From positions 60,544,001-60,608,000 of the forward strand of contig NC_133030.1 of the NCBI RefSeq assembly GCF_048771995.1: a stretch of DNA of 64,000 nucleotides, read 5' to 3'. Positions 21,851 to 35,064 of the stretch are shown piece by piece. Positions within the stretch are counted from its first letter, which is position 1, and every line of letters begins with the position of its first letter. The notes beneath the pieces were generated by a model, which worked only from the letters and a program-made list of their open reading frames with translations, was not told the DNA's origin and made no database searches. The position numbers and the translations under genes are program-made. This DNA is from Taeniopygia guttata (lineage: Eukaryota; Chordata; Aves; Passeriformes; Estrildidae).

Positions 21851-23990
21851 AAAATAATGATTTCTGCTTTAGACATGCTTGAGATGATCTGCAGGACCAG
21901 CTGTAAGAGAGGGGAGAGGTCCCAGGAAAAAAATAAGGATTTTGGCCCGAGATGGGTTTTATGTGTTACCACAGGAGAGCTTCAGTCATGGGCCTGCAGA
22001 GCTTTGGTGTCCCTGAGGCTGTGGGTGCTGTTTGTGTTCCAGGGCACAGAGAACACCCTGGCTCTGAAAAGGATCAGAAGGTGCTGCTGAGGAGCAGCTA
22101 GTCTCAATCAGAGATGCCCTGTTGCTCTCCTGAAGAAGCTCTCATTTGGGATGGGGATGTTGCAGCAGGGTGCCACCAAATGCTGTCATGGCCACAGAGT
22201 TTGTTCACGCTGTCCTTGCAGCCCCTGTGTCAATTTGTGGTGGCTCCTGGTGAGGCTGGACACTAAACCACTATTTTAATAGTCTATTTAAAAGCACAGA
22301 GTCCTTTCAAAAACAGTAATGGCTGCAAATGAAATAATTTGCTGGATTCAGACAAGAAGAAGCACCTAACTGCCCATAAAGGACATGATGTCCACCAGTA
22401 GCTCTAGAGGCCATAGATGAAATGCTGCTGTGACCTGCTCTGCTGTGACCCTGAGCATTTCAGAGAGCATGCACATTGCATTTTTTAAAATAGATATGGC
22501 TGTGTCTGCTCACAGGCAACAGGATTTTTTCTTCTGCTCTTAAAAACCTGCCAAGTGCCAGGGGAGTCATCACTAGCTCTGAGAAGCAGCACAGCCTTTC
22601 TCCAAAGAAATCAAGCAGCAATGTTTCATGACTTTATTTAGCTGTATTTATGAAAGACCTTTGCAGAGAACAGGATCCACCCTGGGAGCATTTTTGCCAC
22701 CCTCATATCACCTGCACAGCTTCCAGGGTTTGGTTTCTCCCAAGAATGGAGGAGTCTCTCCAGCAGTGGAAGTTAGTGAGTGTCTGCTGGAGCACCCCCA
22801 TGGACCCTCCAGTGCTGTGCATCTGGATTAGGGAATTACCTGGGTAAGAAATAAACCTGAGAGCTTGCAGATTCTTCCCCTGATCTACTGCCAATCCTTG
22901 GACTCAGTGCTGGTGGTGAAGGCAAGGGGGAAGAGTGGTAAAAAAAAGAAAGATAAGGTTTGGTTCTGCTAAAGGAAGCAGCTCACGCCACCCTGAGCAG
23001 TGTAAATGGGGAGAGAAAAGGGTCTGCTCAAGTCCTTGGAGTGATCCAACAGGACAATTCAGACTAACAAGGGCTACTCTGGGCTGTCCTGCAGGATGCT
23101 CTGCATTACCTGAGCTGGTGCCATGTCCTGTGGATTGTAAAATATATTTCTTATTCAAGGTCTGTGCTCCTCTCTACTGCTCTTGCCATTGGTCTGTGCC
23201 ACACTCCTGGTGCTGGGAGGGTTTTTTGGAGGGTGCCCTGGTTTGGGGCACAAGCAGCCCCTGCTCTGACAGCTCAGTCAATATATGAGTTTTCCAAGGG
23301 AATGCAAGCAACTTTTTTGCACCCACAAGAGCAACTGGTGCAGATTTCCCCCTGAATAATTATAATTCTTTGGAAAATCAATGGTTAGAGGGCTATGGCA
23401 AGTTTCTTTCTTTATTGTTTTTTTTCTTTGCTCTCTGGGTGATTGCTGAGCAGACCTGGAGAGGACCCTGTGGGAGGCGAGCCTTGGATGGATATTTCCA
23501 AAGGAAACAGTGCTGGGATCAAAACATCTCCAGCAAAAAACTGTCCCTCCTGCTCCTCAGATCCTCCCCCCACAGCTCTCTCAGGCTTCTCTTCCTGCTG
23601 GGTGACAATTCCAGCTCCTCTCTGGAATTGTCTTGGCTGGAGAACGGAGTTTAAAATGCTCCCAGCTGTGGGAATTTTGCTGTAGCACTGTCCCTGCTTT
23701 ATGAAAGGAGATGGATATGAAAAGAAGCCCAAACCTCCTCTCCAAGACCATTTTCATCAGACCCTGGGCAGCATCAGGCCCTTTCCAGCCCCTGGCCAGA
23801 GTGAGGAGGAGCTGGGATGAGGAACTGGGAAGCTGCCAGGGAGGAAGAAAGCAGAGTTGGCCTTGGCCAATACTTGACCTTTCAAGAGCTTCTCCAGTTT
23901 TCCAGCCCCTGGGCTGTAACAAATCTCCTCACCCTTGTATGAATTCCTAGGAACTGCAGCTTCTGGGGCAAAGGAACCAGCACAAGCTGG

Positions 23991-24044
23991 GGGCTCTGGA
24001 AGTACAAGGTGGACATCCCTGGAGGGCTCTGGAAGTACAAGGTG
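23991..24044. repeat. Tandem repeat, 33-bp period, 2 partial units
   Basis: GGGCTCTGGAAGTACAAGGT is present at 23991 and again at 24024, separated by GGACATCCCTGGA. Confidence 0.85.
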
Positions 24045-25565
24045 AACTTAGGAATGGTCACAGAGCCTCAGAGTCTTTTGGAACTTGAGATTTCCAGTTA
24101 CAGACACTTCTGACTCCCTGGGTTAAAGTGGTCCTGGACAGAAAAACAGAGCAGTATCTTTTCCAGGGGAATATATGGAGAAATTCAGTTCAGCTGGGAT
24201 TGTGAGGGGTTGAGCTGGCAGGAGCAGCAGTGGAGTCAGGTCAGAACTCTGTCAGTGCTGAGCTTCATCCATGGGGAGAGAAATTAATTGATCCATGGTT
24301 GTGAAGCAGGGAGATGCATTCTGAGGTCACCTCTCATGGTTGAAGGTGAGGGGCCTCCTTATAGGGCTGAGACAGGGTGAGTTTCTCTGTCCTGTGATGG
24401 CAAAGGCAATCTGTGGAGAATGAACAGCTGCTGAGTGAACGTGCTGCAATTTCAAATCACCACTGTGGAGCCCAAACTGGATTATCATGGTGAAACAGAG
24501 CAGGTAGCAATTTGTTTTTCATGGGATTGATTTCTGTAAGCTGCAGTCTTCTGGATATATTTTTTTCTTTAGAATGATTGGAGATGCATCTTCTCTCCTG
24601 CTGGGATTTTACCATAAAAACTTCACCAATTCTGTGGCATTACTCATGATTACTTCAGCTGAGGCAAAAGGACAGGTGGCTGCAGCACTACCAACACATT
24701 TCCATTAGGCAGCCTTAAGTCTCCAGTTGTTCACAATCACAAATGAAACCATTATCCAGATTTTTCAGATGGAGAAAGCGAGTCACATTTTGGTGAAAAC
24801 CTCGTCAAAGTTTATTTGGCTGTGGTGGAAATAGCCCAATGGGTTTGCAACAACACTGCAGCAGCTCATATGTGTGCAAAGCCCAAGAATATCCAAATGT
24901 GAAATGAAATCACTAGTGTGAAGAGCTGAAATTCAAGGAGTCATAGCAGTAAAAATCAATCAAGGAGCAGCTTTATTCATATAGTAACTGGAACAGGCAT
25001 AAAATTGCAAACAGGTTCTTCGAAATGTTGTCCAGGGGTGGTTACATGCTGTGATGATTGATGGGTTGAATTCTTAATTCTCCCTTTGGGTTTACTATAA
25101 GCTGCTCACACTTATTATAGATCTACTATATTTAATTTTGTTACCAAGTTAATTGTATTTTCCCTAAGAGCTCCAGTAGCCTGCTGTGTATTTCTGTGTC
25201 TTTGCCAATGAACTGCTCCACTTATTGGCTAATAACTGACTGTAAGAATTTTTCTTTATAAATGCAGTGCCCTTAAATGTTTCTGGTAACGTGGTCTGCA
25301 TAAGTATTCTTCTGGCTTCTCTTTCAGTTTGCCGTGCTCTGAGCACAGCAATACTTTGAGCTACTTAAAGGTTTAGTGCCCCTTTGTCATATTTACTATC
25401 AGGAGCTGAACTGCAAATAGAAAAATGACTGCTTTGTAAAAGCCACTCTAATTGCTCCCAAATCTCCCTTAGTGCAAGTGAATCTTGAAACAAAGGCTTA
25501 GAAAGACTGGTTTTTTCAAACTGTGCAGTGTAGCTTGGAAATATTAGGGAAATAGCCAGGGAAGC

Positions 25566-25635
25566 AAGGAAAAACAGCCTTTCAGTACCTAAAGGGGCTA
25601 CAAGAGAGCTGAAGAGGGACTTTGGACAAGGATCC
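25566..25635 (+). mobile_element. CR1 LINE short internal fragment
   Basis: GCCTTTCAGTACCTAAAGGGGCTACAAGAGAGCTGAAGAGGGACTTTGGACAAGG matches the CR1 segment also seen in the copy at 34715 (CTTTCAGTACCTACAGGGGC). No tail follows. Confidence 0.8.
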
Positions 25636-26734
25636 TTGCTGGATCTGTGCTGGAGATCCATTGGTTTATCCTTCCTTCACATCCCCTGTTCATGTAACCT
25701 CACCCTTTGCTGTCCAGGCTGCTGGAGTGGATAATTGGATCTGAAATGAAAACCTATAATGGATATAAATCATCCTCTGCAGACCTACAAGGTACTTACA
25801 AGAGAGAATAAACTTTTAAGGGAGTCTATAAACTTAGGCTTATGTCCTGGTTTTGGCTGGGGTAATTTCTTCTTAGTCCCTGGCTCTGCTTTGGATTGAG
25901 TAGAATAAAAGGTTGAATTTTTTTTATTTTTCCATGGTGATAATAACTGTCCCTTTGGGAGAGTCACTTTGATATTCTCCATCAGGAGAAATCTCAGGGA
26001 GACAGGAGATCACACTGAGGACATGCACAAGCTCTGTCAGCCTGGGAGGCTGAACTTGGAAACAGCTGGACAAAGTTCTCTGGCCTCTGCCATGCACTAT
26101 AAATGCATCTTTTGTTTCACAGCTGAGGAAGCCTGAGGCAAGAGAAGTGGAAATTTGGCCTAAAGCCACACTGGCAGCCAGACATTTCCCATGAGTCACA
26201 AATCATGGGAATTATTGTGATGCTTCCTAAGACTTTGGAAATTATTTTTTTTGTTTAATCTTCTTTGAGGTACCAGTTAGGACATGATGCTGAGTGACAG
26301 GCATCTATTCAGGGTGTCATCAAGGATCCTTTCCTCTGGGTGGTTAAAATTGCAGAGGAAATGGTAGGGAAAGGATCTTTAGATACTAATGAAATGGTAA
26401 AATGCAAGATGACATTCAAAGTTAGTATGTACAGAGGAATATAATCTTATAAAGCATTTATAAACAGGAGCTAGCTGTGAGTTGGCTGCTACAATCCAGA
26501 AAGGAAATCTTAAAATCTGTAGCAATACTTCCAGAGGTGCTGAAAAATGAAAACAGCATGGGAGAGTTATTAGCAAGAGCAGATAACAAATCAGACACCA
26601 TCACTTGGCTTTTTCTGCACATCCACAGAGTGCAGAAAAGGTTGTGTGCAGTGCTGCTCCCCCAGCTCAGAAAGGACATCTCAGATAAAACAAACCAGAG
26701 AAAGGCACAGTGAAGGACATCAGAGATGGCCAGA

Positions 26735-27010
26735 GATATGGAGCAACCTCTGTATGAGGAAAAGGGAAGTAAATAAAACCCTTCAGCCTGGAACAGAGAT
26801 TAACTGGGAGAGAATATGAGGGAGTCATGTGAAAGCAGCACCAGCTGGAGAAGATTTAAGGGAGCAGTTCAAGACTGTTTCTCAGAATGAAGAGACAAAG
26901 GGGGCACTATCAAGTGGTCAAGTGGGAGGTTTTAAAGCAGCAAAATAAATTAACTTTTACCATATGCATTTTAATGTGAGGAAATTCTTGTTGTAAGACA
27001 GTGTTTATAG
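26735..27010 (+). mobile_element. Ancient CR1 LINE remnant
   Basis: GATATGGAGCAACCTCTGTATGAGG, TTCAGCCTGGAACAGAGATTAA, AGAATATGAGGGAGTCATGTG and, further on, CAAGTGGGAGGTTTTAAAGCAG follow the order of blocks found in old CR1 families shared across birds and reptiles (from memory). It is highly diverged and its ends are vague. Confidence 0.55.
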
Positions 27011-29175
27011 AAATACCTGCAGACATTCAGAAAAATCAGGGAGGAAAAGTCCTTTTGGATGCAGCTTAGCAATCACAGAAAAACATCTTGCCACCTGTGT
27101 GAGGCATTTGAATTAGGATGGGCTGAAGCACCCTGTGGAACTGGTTATCTTTCTCCATTAATTGCAGCAGGAATGCAAAGCTTCAGTTTAGACTTGGCAA
27201 GGATGTTTGGAACACCTAAAGGAAGGTGTGATAATTCTTCTCACTCCTTCTGACAAGTTCTCCTTGGAAGTGACTTGCACAAGGCCTGTAGGAAGATAAA
27301 TCCTTCCAGGTACAAGCTGATGAGCCCAGCTTGTCATCAAGTCAGCAAAAAGCTGGATTCTGTGTCCCAGTGTTGGAAAAGCACAGGAGCAGCAGCTGGT
27401 GTCCTGGAAAGATAAGAAGCAGATCCAGAAGGGAGCAGAGGATGGTGCAGGGGTTCAGGGTGGAGGTGGCACAGGAGGAGGGACAGCCCAGCCCTTTGGT
27501 ACACAACTGGCTTTGATTGTTGCCAGGAAACATTCCTGGCATTCCATCATCTCCTTGAAAAGGAATTACAAGTGCTAGCTTCCATAATAATTCTGTGTAT
27601 TACAGATCCCTCTGGGTTTGGCTTGATGTTCTTGTAATCTCTTAAGTAGCATTTTGAGGCTACTTTTCAAAGTGATTGCTTGTATTTCTGTTTGGTTTTG
27701 GGTTGTTTTATTTTTTTTTATCACCGACACCATGTGTCTTTGCCTGCACCACATAATTTTGGTCTGGTTTCCTTCCTGTATCTCACTGAGTGATGCTGTC
27801 CCAGAGGTTTTGGTCTCTCAGGCTCTGTTAAGATTGATTTTTGTTCCAAGAAAGCAAAGCCTTTGTTAGTGTTTCACTGCCAGGCAAGGCAACCAAAGCA
27901 GGAGGAGGGATGATAAGCAAGTTTCTTATCCCCTGTGGTCAGTGATTATCAGTGATTTGTTTTCTGAGGTCCACTCAGGCTTGATTTGGGGATGGCTTGA
28001 GCTCTCCAAGCCACCCCTGAAGACACTGAGAGCTGTGCCTTGAACATAGAAAGTGCTAAACCACAGTTAAATATCTGGAAAATTGGTACTTTTGTCTCTG
28101 CACCTACGTCCCTACATGTTAAATGAGGGCTTTCCATGCTAGTGGTATGTTGTGATGTCTAAAAAGTGATTTTGTTTGCAAAACTCCCAGTTTCTCCTGT
28201 GATGAGCATCCCACAGGGAATAATTCATGTTCAGTTCAGTGCAGAGGTTTGGTGCTGTGTGGGAAACAGGGGCTCAGCTCTCACACAGAGCATGGAAAAA
28301 TGATGACTTGATGTCTTGTGCCCACTGTGTCAGCAGCTCCAGGAGGTAAGAGACTTGCAGGAAAAATAGTGGACAGCAATTTCATGGAATGTGGGCTTGG
28401 ATTTGGGAGGATAAGTAACAGCCAGCTTTGAGGCTGGGCTACTTTTTAAGCCTTGGAGATGTGTGAGAGGATGTGTGTGGAAGGAAGGATGGGGATGGCT
28501 CTGTGTCCAAGACAATGAAGAGAAGGGGATGAAGAGGAAGAGCCATCCTTCAAACTGGGCATAAATAACTTTCCCATACCATGATTTAAGGTGAATAACA
28601 CAGATTTTGGAAGTGGGGCAGCTGCACAGGGCAGGGGGGCTTGTCAGGGCTGCTTCATAACAGCAGAGTGGGTACCAGGAATGATTTCACAGGTGGTAAA
28701 AACCCACCCAGCACAGTCCTGATGGCACAGACAACCTAAAGTCTGGGGCTTCTGACCCTTTTAGGGCTCAGCCTTACAACCTTAACCTTAGTAGTCCCTG
28801 TTCTTGATGTAATAAATGGAGAGAATCAACAGAAGTTTCAGATACTCATGACATCTCCTTGAAATAGAAAAATTTGATTTATAGTACAATTGAATAGCTC
28901 ACAGGGAGGTCATTTAATAAAAACAAAGGGAAATGACTGGAAACCAACTATTCTTCTCACCAAATGGGGGGAAATGGTTGTTATTTCTCCAAATTTCAAT
29001 TGTATCATAGTCACAGCCCTGAGTTTAGTAAATTCATTTCTCTTAGAGATTATACAAGAAAATGTGTCACCTCCATGTTACACTTGAAATAGAAACCCAG
29101 CACTGCCCTGCCTGTCTCAGGGAAAAGTTTCTTGCCCTAGAGTGTGACTTCTGCCAAATATCACATAAAAAAAAT

Positions 29176-29387
29176 AGAAAAGAAAAAGAAAAAGAAAAAG
29201 AAAAAGAGAAAAGAAAAGAAAAGAAAAGAAAAGAAAAGAAAAGAAAAGAAAAGAAAAGAAAAGAAAAGAAAAGAAAAGAAAAGAAAAGAAAAGAAAAGAA
29301 AAGAAAAGAAAAGAAAAGAAAAGAAAGAAAAGAAAAGAAAAGAAAAGAAAAGAAAAGAAAAGAAAAGAGAAAAGAAAAGAAGAAAAT
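29176..29387. repeat. (GAAAA)n microsatellite, 212-nt pure purine tract
   Basis: Only A and G occur from 29176 to 29387, almost all as repeats of the GAAAA pentamer with a few variant units. It translates to lysine/glutamate repeats in two frames, which are not genes. It is long enough to form triplex DNA and to be length-variable. Confidence 0.97.
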
Positions 29388-31691
29388 CCTTTCTACAGAA
29401 CCAGTGCTTTGTAGTACCCTTTCACGTAGATCTCAGTGCCACCCCAAATACCATTTTTGTCACTGAAAAATGATGCTGCCAGCAGTGCTGGGTATGAATG
29501 GAACATTTTTTTCTTCCTGAGTAAAGAAAAATTCTGGAGTTTTTTCTAAAGATAAGGATTCACACATGGCAAGAGGGAGCAGCAGAAAATTAATCACCTC
29601 CAGACACTGGAAACATTGTTCATGGTAAGTTCGCATTACTCTGGAAAACAGCAAGAAGTGTTGCAACTTAAAAGTAATATATTTAGCTAAAAACAGCAAC
29701 AGCTGGCTCTGTTCTTGATGAAAGGTTTCATAATTTATGTGATTAATAGCAATCAGTTTGGACATTTTCTGGATATTTCAACATGACAGATTCTGGCTGC
29801 AGAACAGGTTGCCTTGTGCTGGTATTTGACAAGCCCTGTTAGAAGCACAAGCCAAATTCTGATCACTGTGAAGAACAAAGACCCCATTTAAATGACTTCA
29901 GTGTAATGTGTGTGATCACTAAAGGAATAAGCATATTGTCATTTTCCCCATTGCAATTTAATAAAAATAAAAAAAAATGTGTGGCATTTGGCAAACATGG
30001 GATAAGGGGCTTTGTAATAAATAAGAATATCAGATGGAAAGGTTGCCCAGGGCTTGCTGGCAGTCTGGAAAGCTCTCTAAATAAAATATCAGTAAGAAGG
30101 AGAAAATGAGATATCTACACTGGGATCCTATCTTTGAGGGCTGAAACACAGAAAAGAACCAAGCAGCAGACTAGGAGATCTTGAAGGAAGAAATTTTTAA
30201 ATGCTTATGGAAGCAGGAACAAATACTATCAGAAAAGTCTGGGTAGCAGCAGGAATCTCTATGGACACAGAAATAAATCTCCAAATAGAAGAGCTCATGC
30301 AGGAATTTCAAAGACAGCCATAAAATATGCTGGAGAAACCATGGATTTAATTAGAAAACTGTTTGTAAAAGAGATCTGTTGCCCCTCCCAAGCTTCCTCC
30401 TTGGACACAGGGACAGATCTCCAAGGAGCAGGGCCAGGTGAGGTGCTGGAAAACTGGAGCAGCTTTGCCTCTGGTACAAGGTACTGGCTGAAAAGTTGTA
30501 CCAGCAGAGGGAGCGGGACACCAGATTTCTTTTCCTACACAAGTGTCTAATCCAAGCAGTTTCCAGAGAGAAACCAGATTCTGAAATGCAGGCTTTACCC
30601 ACTGATCCTTTAGAGAAAGGGTCAGTTGCTGTGAGTTTTCTCCCATGGCTCTGAAGTAGCTGCAGAGGCAGAAGAATAAAGTCTCCAAATCTGCTTTGCT
30701 CATTTGCAAAGGAAATGAGGGAAAAGCTCATGATATATATATATTTTTAGAGTACTGGTCAGACTCTTCCAGTGTTGTTTATAATGTCCTGTCATGAAAC
30801 ATCTCAGATTGGAGGCAGATGAGATTCAGGAGTGAATTCTCTGGGCAGTGGGGCTGCAGTATGTGATGAGACCTGGATAAGGACACTGGGTCAGGTTCCT
30901 GGGGTTCTTTGGGAGAAGGGAACTGGGCTCCTTGGGCAGGGACTTTGGGAATGATGCAGTGCTGCTGCTGGGGCCACACATGGGGCATCACAGCAGGTCA
31001 CAAGTCCCACATGTCCATTTGTGAGGCAGAAGGGAAGTGACAGCACTGGGCTGCAAACCTGGTGTGAGGTGTGCGTGGCTCCAGCCAGATCTGTCACATG
31101 GCAAAGGTGACAAAACGTGACAGACCCAACTGGAGCACATCCAGGCAGTCTGAATTCCTGAGGTCCTTCTGCAGAGGGCTCAGGGATGTCAGAGCTGCTG
31201 GCAGTGTGACAGAGCCAGCAGGCTGGGCTGGGCACTGAGGGCTGATTGTGATCTGCTTGACTTAGCCCAGCACAGCAAACAGATGGAAAGCAAAGGATAA
31301 AAATCAGCCTCACCTCCACAGACAGCTCACGCCATAAAAACCTCATTGCCAAGAGCAAGAAGGCTCAGCTTGCAGCTGTACTGCTCCAAAGGGTGATGCA
31401 CCATCCTCCTGAGGCTGACAGGGAAACCAGAGCACAGCTAAAGGTACCACCCCCAGCCTGGGAGCTTTTCTTTCTGCACATATTTATCTTCCTGACTGAC
31501 CAGAATGTTTTGAAAGGAGATATGCACACACAGAGAGACTAATCTGAGTGCTTGCCCCGAGCCTCTGTTGAGTTGTGCTGCCCTATCCCATTCCAGGTAC
31601 AATTTGGGTAATTCAGAACAAGCAATCAGCAAACCCAGCCCTGGGATACAGCAACAGTCTGCTGTTGTACCTCCTGGAAGTGACTCAGGAC

Positions 31692-31777
31692 GAGATATCC
31701 CAGCCCTTAGAACCACCAGGATTATGTTTTTACTGAGACATCCCAGCCCTCAGAAGCACCAGGATCATGTTTTTTCC
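31692..31777. repeat. Tandem repeat, 43 bp x 2
   Basis: GAGATATCCCAGCCCTTAGA at 31692 and GAGACATCCCAGCCCTCAGA at 31735 start two similar units. Both continue ACCACCAGGATTATG / AGCACCAGGATCATG and end in a T run. Confidence 0.9.
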
Positions 31778-34714
31778 CAAGCCAAGCCACTCAGGTATTT
31801 AGTAGTGACACTGAGGGCTTCATTCACACAAAACTTCAGAGCAATTTTGGATGTGTTCTGGTTCAGTCTTGGACATCAGAAGGAGATGAACCTCCATCCT
31901 TCTACAGGGTGATCTAAAGGACCTGTGAAGGGCAGGGGACAGGATTCATTTTATTGCTGGGGCCAGGTCACATCACTTGGTTCAATCTCCATGTTCTGAG
32001 AGTGGGTGTGGAGAGATCACCTTCTCCAACAGCACAAGACACTCCAAAAAGAAGGAGGCAGAAGAGGAGATCTTTCATCTTGGCTTTACTGTCCAGAGTG
32101 TGGAGAAGCCTGAAGGAATTGATCTGATGCAGGCAGGGAGAAATGTGGGGAGGAAAAGCTGAAGATAATACTGTATGTATCACTGGGAACTTTGAGGAAC
32201 TACAGAACAGATCTGAAGACACCAAAACCTTTGCAGTGACGTGAGATGCTCAGGCCTCAGCCCATCAGCATCTCTCCAGTGTGCACAGACAGGAAATCTC
32301 TGCCACCAGGAGGTGGTAGAGATTTTTGAGTTTTTCATGCTACTTTTCATGAACTCTTTATCTCCTCAAAACACCATCTGGGAAACTCCATAGGTGCAGA
32401 TATATCAAAAGAGCCAGGAGTTCATCATTTGCAAGAAAGCTGCCTTTAGAAGTGCTCAGATTTCTTTGTGCCCTACATTGTGGGTCCTGCTGATGTCAAA
32501 AGCCATTGAAAAGGCATCACAGACAATCTCAGAAGAGATTTCTGACACCACATAGTGAGCTCAGAACTGTCCTGACCACCAGGCATCCAGACACATCCAT
32601 GTCAGTGCATCTGCCTGGTCACTTCCAGCCTCTAGACCCAGGGCCAGGGATAAATACACAAAATCTTTAGCAGGTGCTCAAAAAACTGGTGTGGGTCTCA
32701 TCCCAGCTGAGTCCTGAGCCACAGCACAGAACTCCAGTTCCAAAACCTGCTCAGGGATCAAGTCCTGATTTGAATGGGAAGGGCAGAAAAGCATTTCCTT
32801 GGAAATACCAACACAGATTTATTCCAAAAAGTACCCAATGTCCTGTGCAAATAATGTTTTCATTTTCCTATCCCTACCACCACAGTCACACTGGAATCTG
32901 GAAGTCCAGCAGATTTTGTCAGTCTGAATTCTCACTACTCCTAAGAAAGATCTGCTGGTGCATGTGGCCACAGCTCTACTGAAAAGAGCAGAAGAATTTA
33001 GTTGGGTGGTTTATCATTCTCAGCTGAAGAAGGCGGAGTTGAAGCAGTAGAGCAATGGATCTTGCTGTGTATCTCTAGCTGCTAAAGGAAAAGGCAAAAA
33101 CATGGTCAGTACTTTGTAAAAACAGGTCTCAGCTCATCTCAAGGGATGCAGAACACAGTGGCCATGTGCTATTTGCATTTATATGGAGTTCTGTAACTGT
33201 TAGTCTGATTTTGTCATCGAGACTGAGCAGTCTGGGATGATCCTTAGGGAGCAAATACCTGCAGCAACCTGCTGCAATTTCAACTGAGTCTCTTCTCTGC
33301 TTCCCTCCCTTTGAAACAGGCATCAATACATTGACAGTGCTACTGCTAAATAAATGTTTCCAGGAAATGTTTGAGTGTGGGCTCAGGGGAATAACTACAT
33401 CCCCTTGCTATTTGCAAACAAAAATGATGAGTGGCCTGAAAGCTCCTTTCTTGCTGCCTTTAGTTAGAATGAATGCACTGAGCTGGGGGCTTTCATTTTT
33501 ACCCAGCATGGGGGAAACTGTTAATTGCCCTCCCAATTACTGGTGTCCCAGGTGGATCAGAGCATGGATTTATCCATACAAACTGCTTTGGAACATGAAG
33601 ACTGCTCTGGCAGCTTTCTCCTCCATCCTTAATGCCTTCTTTGTGCCATGGTTTTGGAAAGAATTGATTGTTTCTTGTTCTGCCTCCCATCAATGAAATC
33701 AACTGGCATTAAAAAAGCTGCCTTGCTCATTGCCAAATCAGATCCTTTTAATATCTGGTGATGCTCTGAAGTATGCTGGAATGGGTTTCAACTTTTGGTC
33801 CAAGCTGGAATCTCCCCAGTGTTCGAACAGAGAGGGAAGGAAAAGCTCTTAAAACTGAGCTGCCAACTTGAGGCATCTTTACACTTAATAATTCCATATT
33901 GTCAGGGAGTCCTTTCGACCTTGAGGCCATCCTTCATTCCTGGTGTGCATGAGGCCGATTAAGCAAGAACTGGCTTTGCTCCAGTGACTTTCATGGTGCC
34001 ACTTCAGAGGACAATTAAAGGAACTTCAAACACTACAGATTTTCTTTTCCCTATCTATGGGTCCAGCTTCTTCATGTTTATGCTGGTTTTACACCAGTGT
34101 GATTTGTCTGAAAGGAGAACTGGATCCATAGCACACAAAGTAATTTTCTCCAAATGACAGGAGAATGGCCATTACTTTTTAAAGGTTCTTGCTAATCCAA
34201 GCCAAAATGACACATTCTTGTTTAAAAAAACAGTGTATTGAAAGGATGAAAAGAGCTAATTTGGAATGATCAACTTGTAATTAAGTTTTCACTTAAAACT
34301 CTCACTTGGCATTAAACAATCTTCTCTATGGGAGTGTTTTTTTCTCTTTTTCACACATTCACAGAGTGTGAATGTGAGCACAGGTAAGCTGCATGACAGA
34401 CCACAGCTGCCTGTTGTTTTTTCTTTTATCTCTCAGTCCTCATAACAACACAGGGCAGAATCTCCTCAAAGAGATGAGAGGACAGGATTGGCAGCAACCT
34501 CAGCTCATGGTGAAAAATCTCCCCACCTCAGGTGGACTGAGGAGGTAGGTGGAGGATGATGGAGAGGGAGAAGGATGTGGAATTGGCATGGGAAAGAGGA
34601 GAACTGGGTTGTGTTCCTCAAAGCCTGTGGTTGATCTGCTAAGGGATCTCAGGCAACCACTTCAACTCTCAGCATTTTTTGCCCCCTGCATCTTTCCCTA
34701 AATCCTGAAGTCCT

Positions 34715-35064
34715 CAGGCTCTGGGGTGACCTTATTGAGGCTTTCAGTACCTACAGGGGCTCCAAGAGAGATGGAGAGAGAATTTGGATAAGGGCATGGA
34801 GTGACAGGACAAGAGGGAATGGCTTCACACTGCCAGAGGGCAGAGTTAAGTCAGATTTTAGGGAGAAATTCTTCCCTGTGAGGGTGGTGAGACCCTGGCA
34901 CAGGGTGCCCAGAGAAGCTGTGGCTGCCCCATCCCTGGCAGTGTCCCAGGCCAGGTTGAGTTGGAGCAACCAAGGATAGTGGAAGGTGTTCCTGCCCATA
35001 GCAGGAGGTGGAACAAGATAATTTTAAATCCTTTTCAACTCAAACCATTCTCTGATTCTCTGCT
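34715..35064 (+). mobile_element. CR1 LINE 3'-end, 350 bp
   Basis: One of the fuller tails. It contains CTTTCAGTACCTACAGGGGC, GGGAATGGCTTCACACTGCC, GGGAGAAATTCTTCCCTGTG, GAGACCCTGGCACAGGGTGC, CCAGAGAAGCTGTGGCTGCC, CCATCCCTGGCAGTGTCC, GATAGTGGAAGGTGTTCC and CAAACCATTCTCTGATTCTC. The 3' terminus is present. Confidence 0.95.

Noticed and set aside
29062-29473. Lysine/glutamate-repeat open frames
   Set aside because: Translation of the GAAAA microsatellite.
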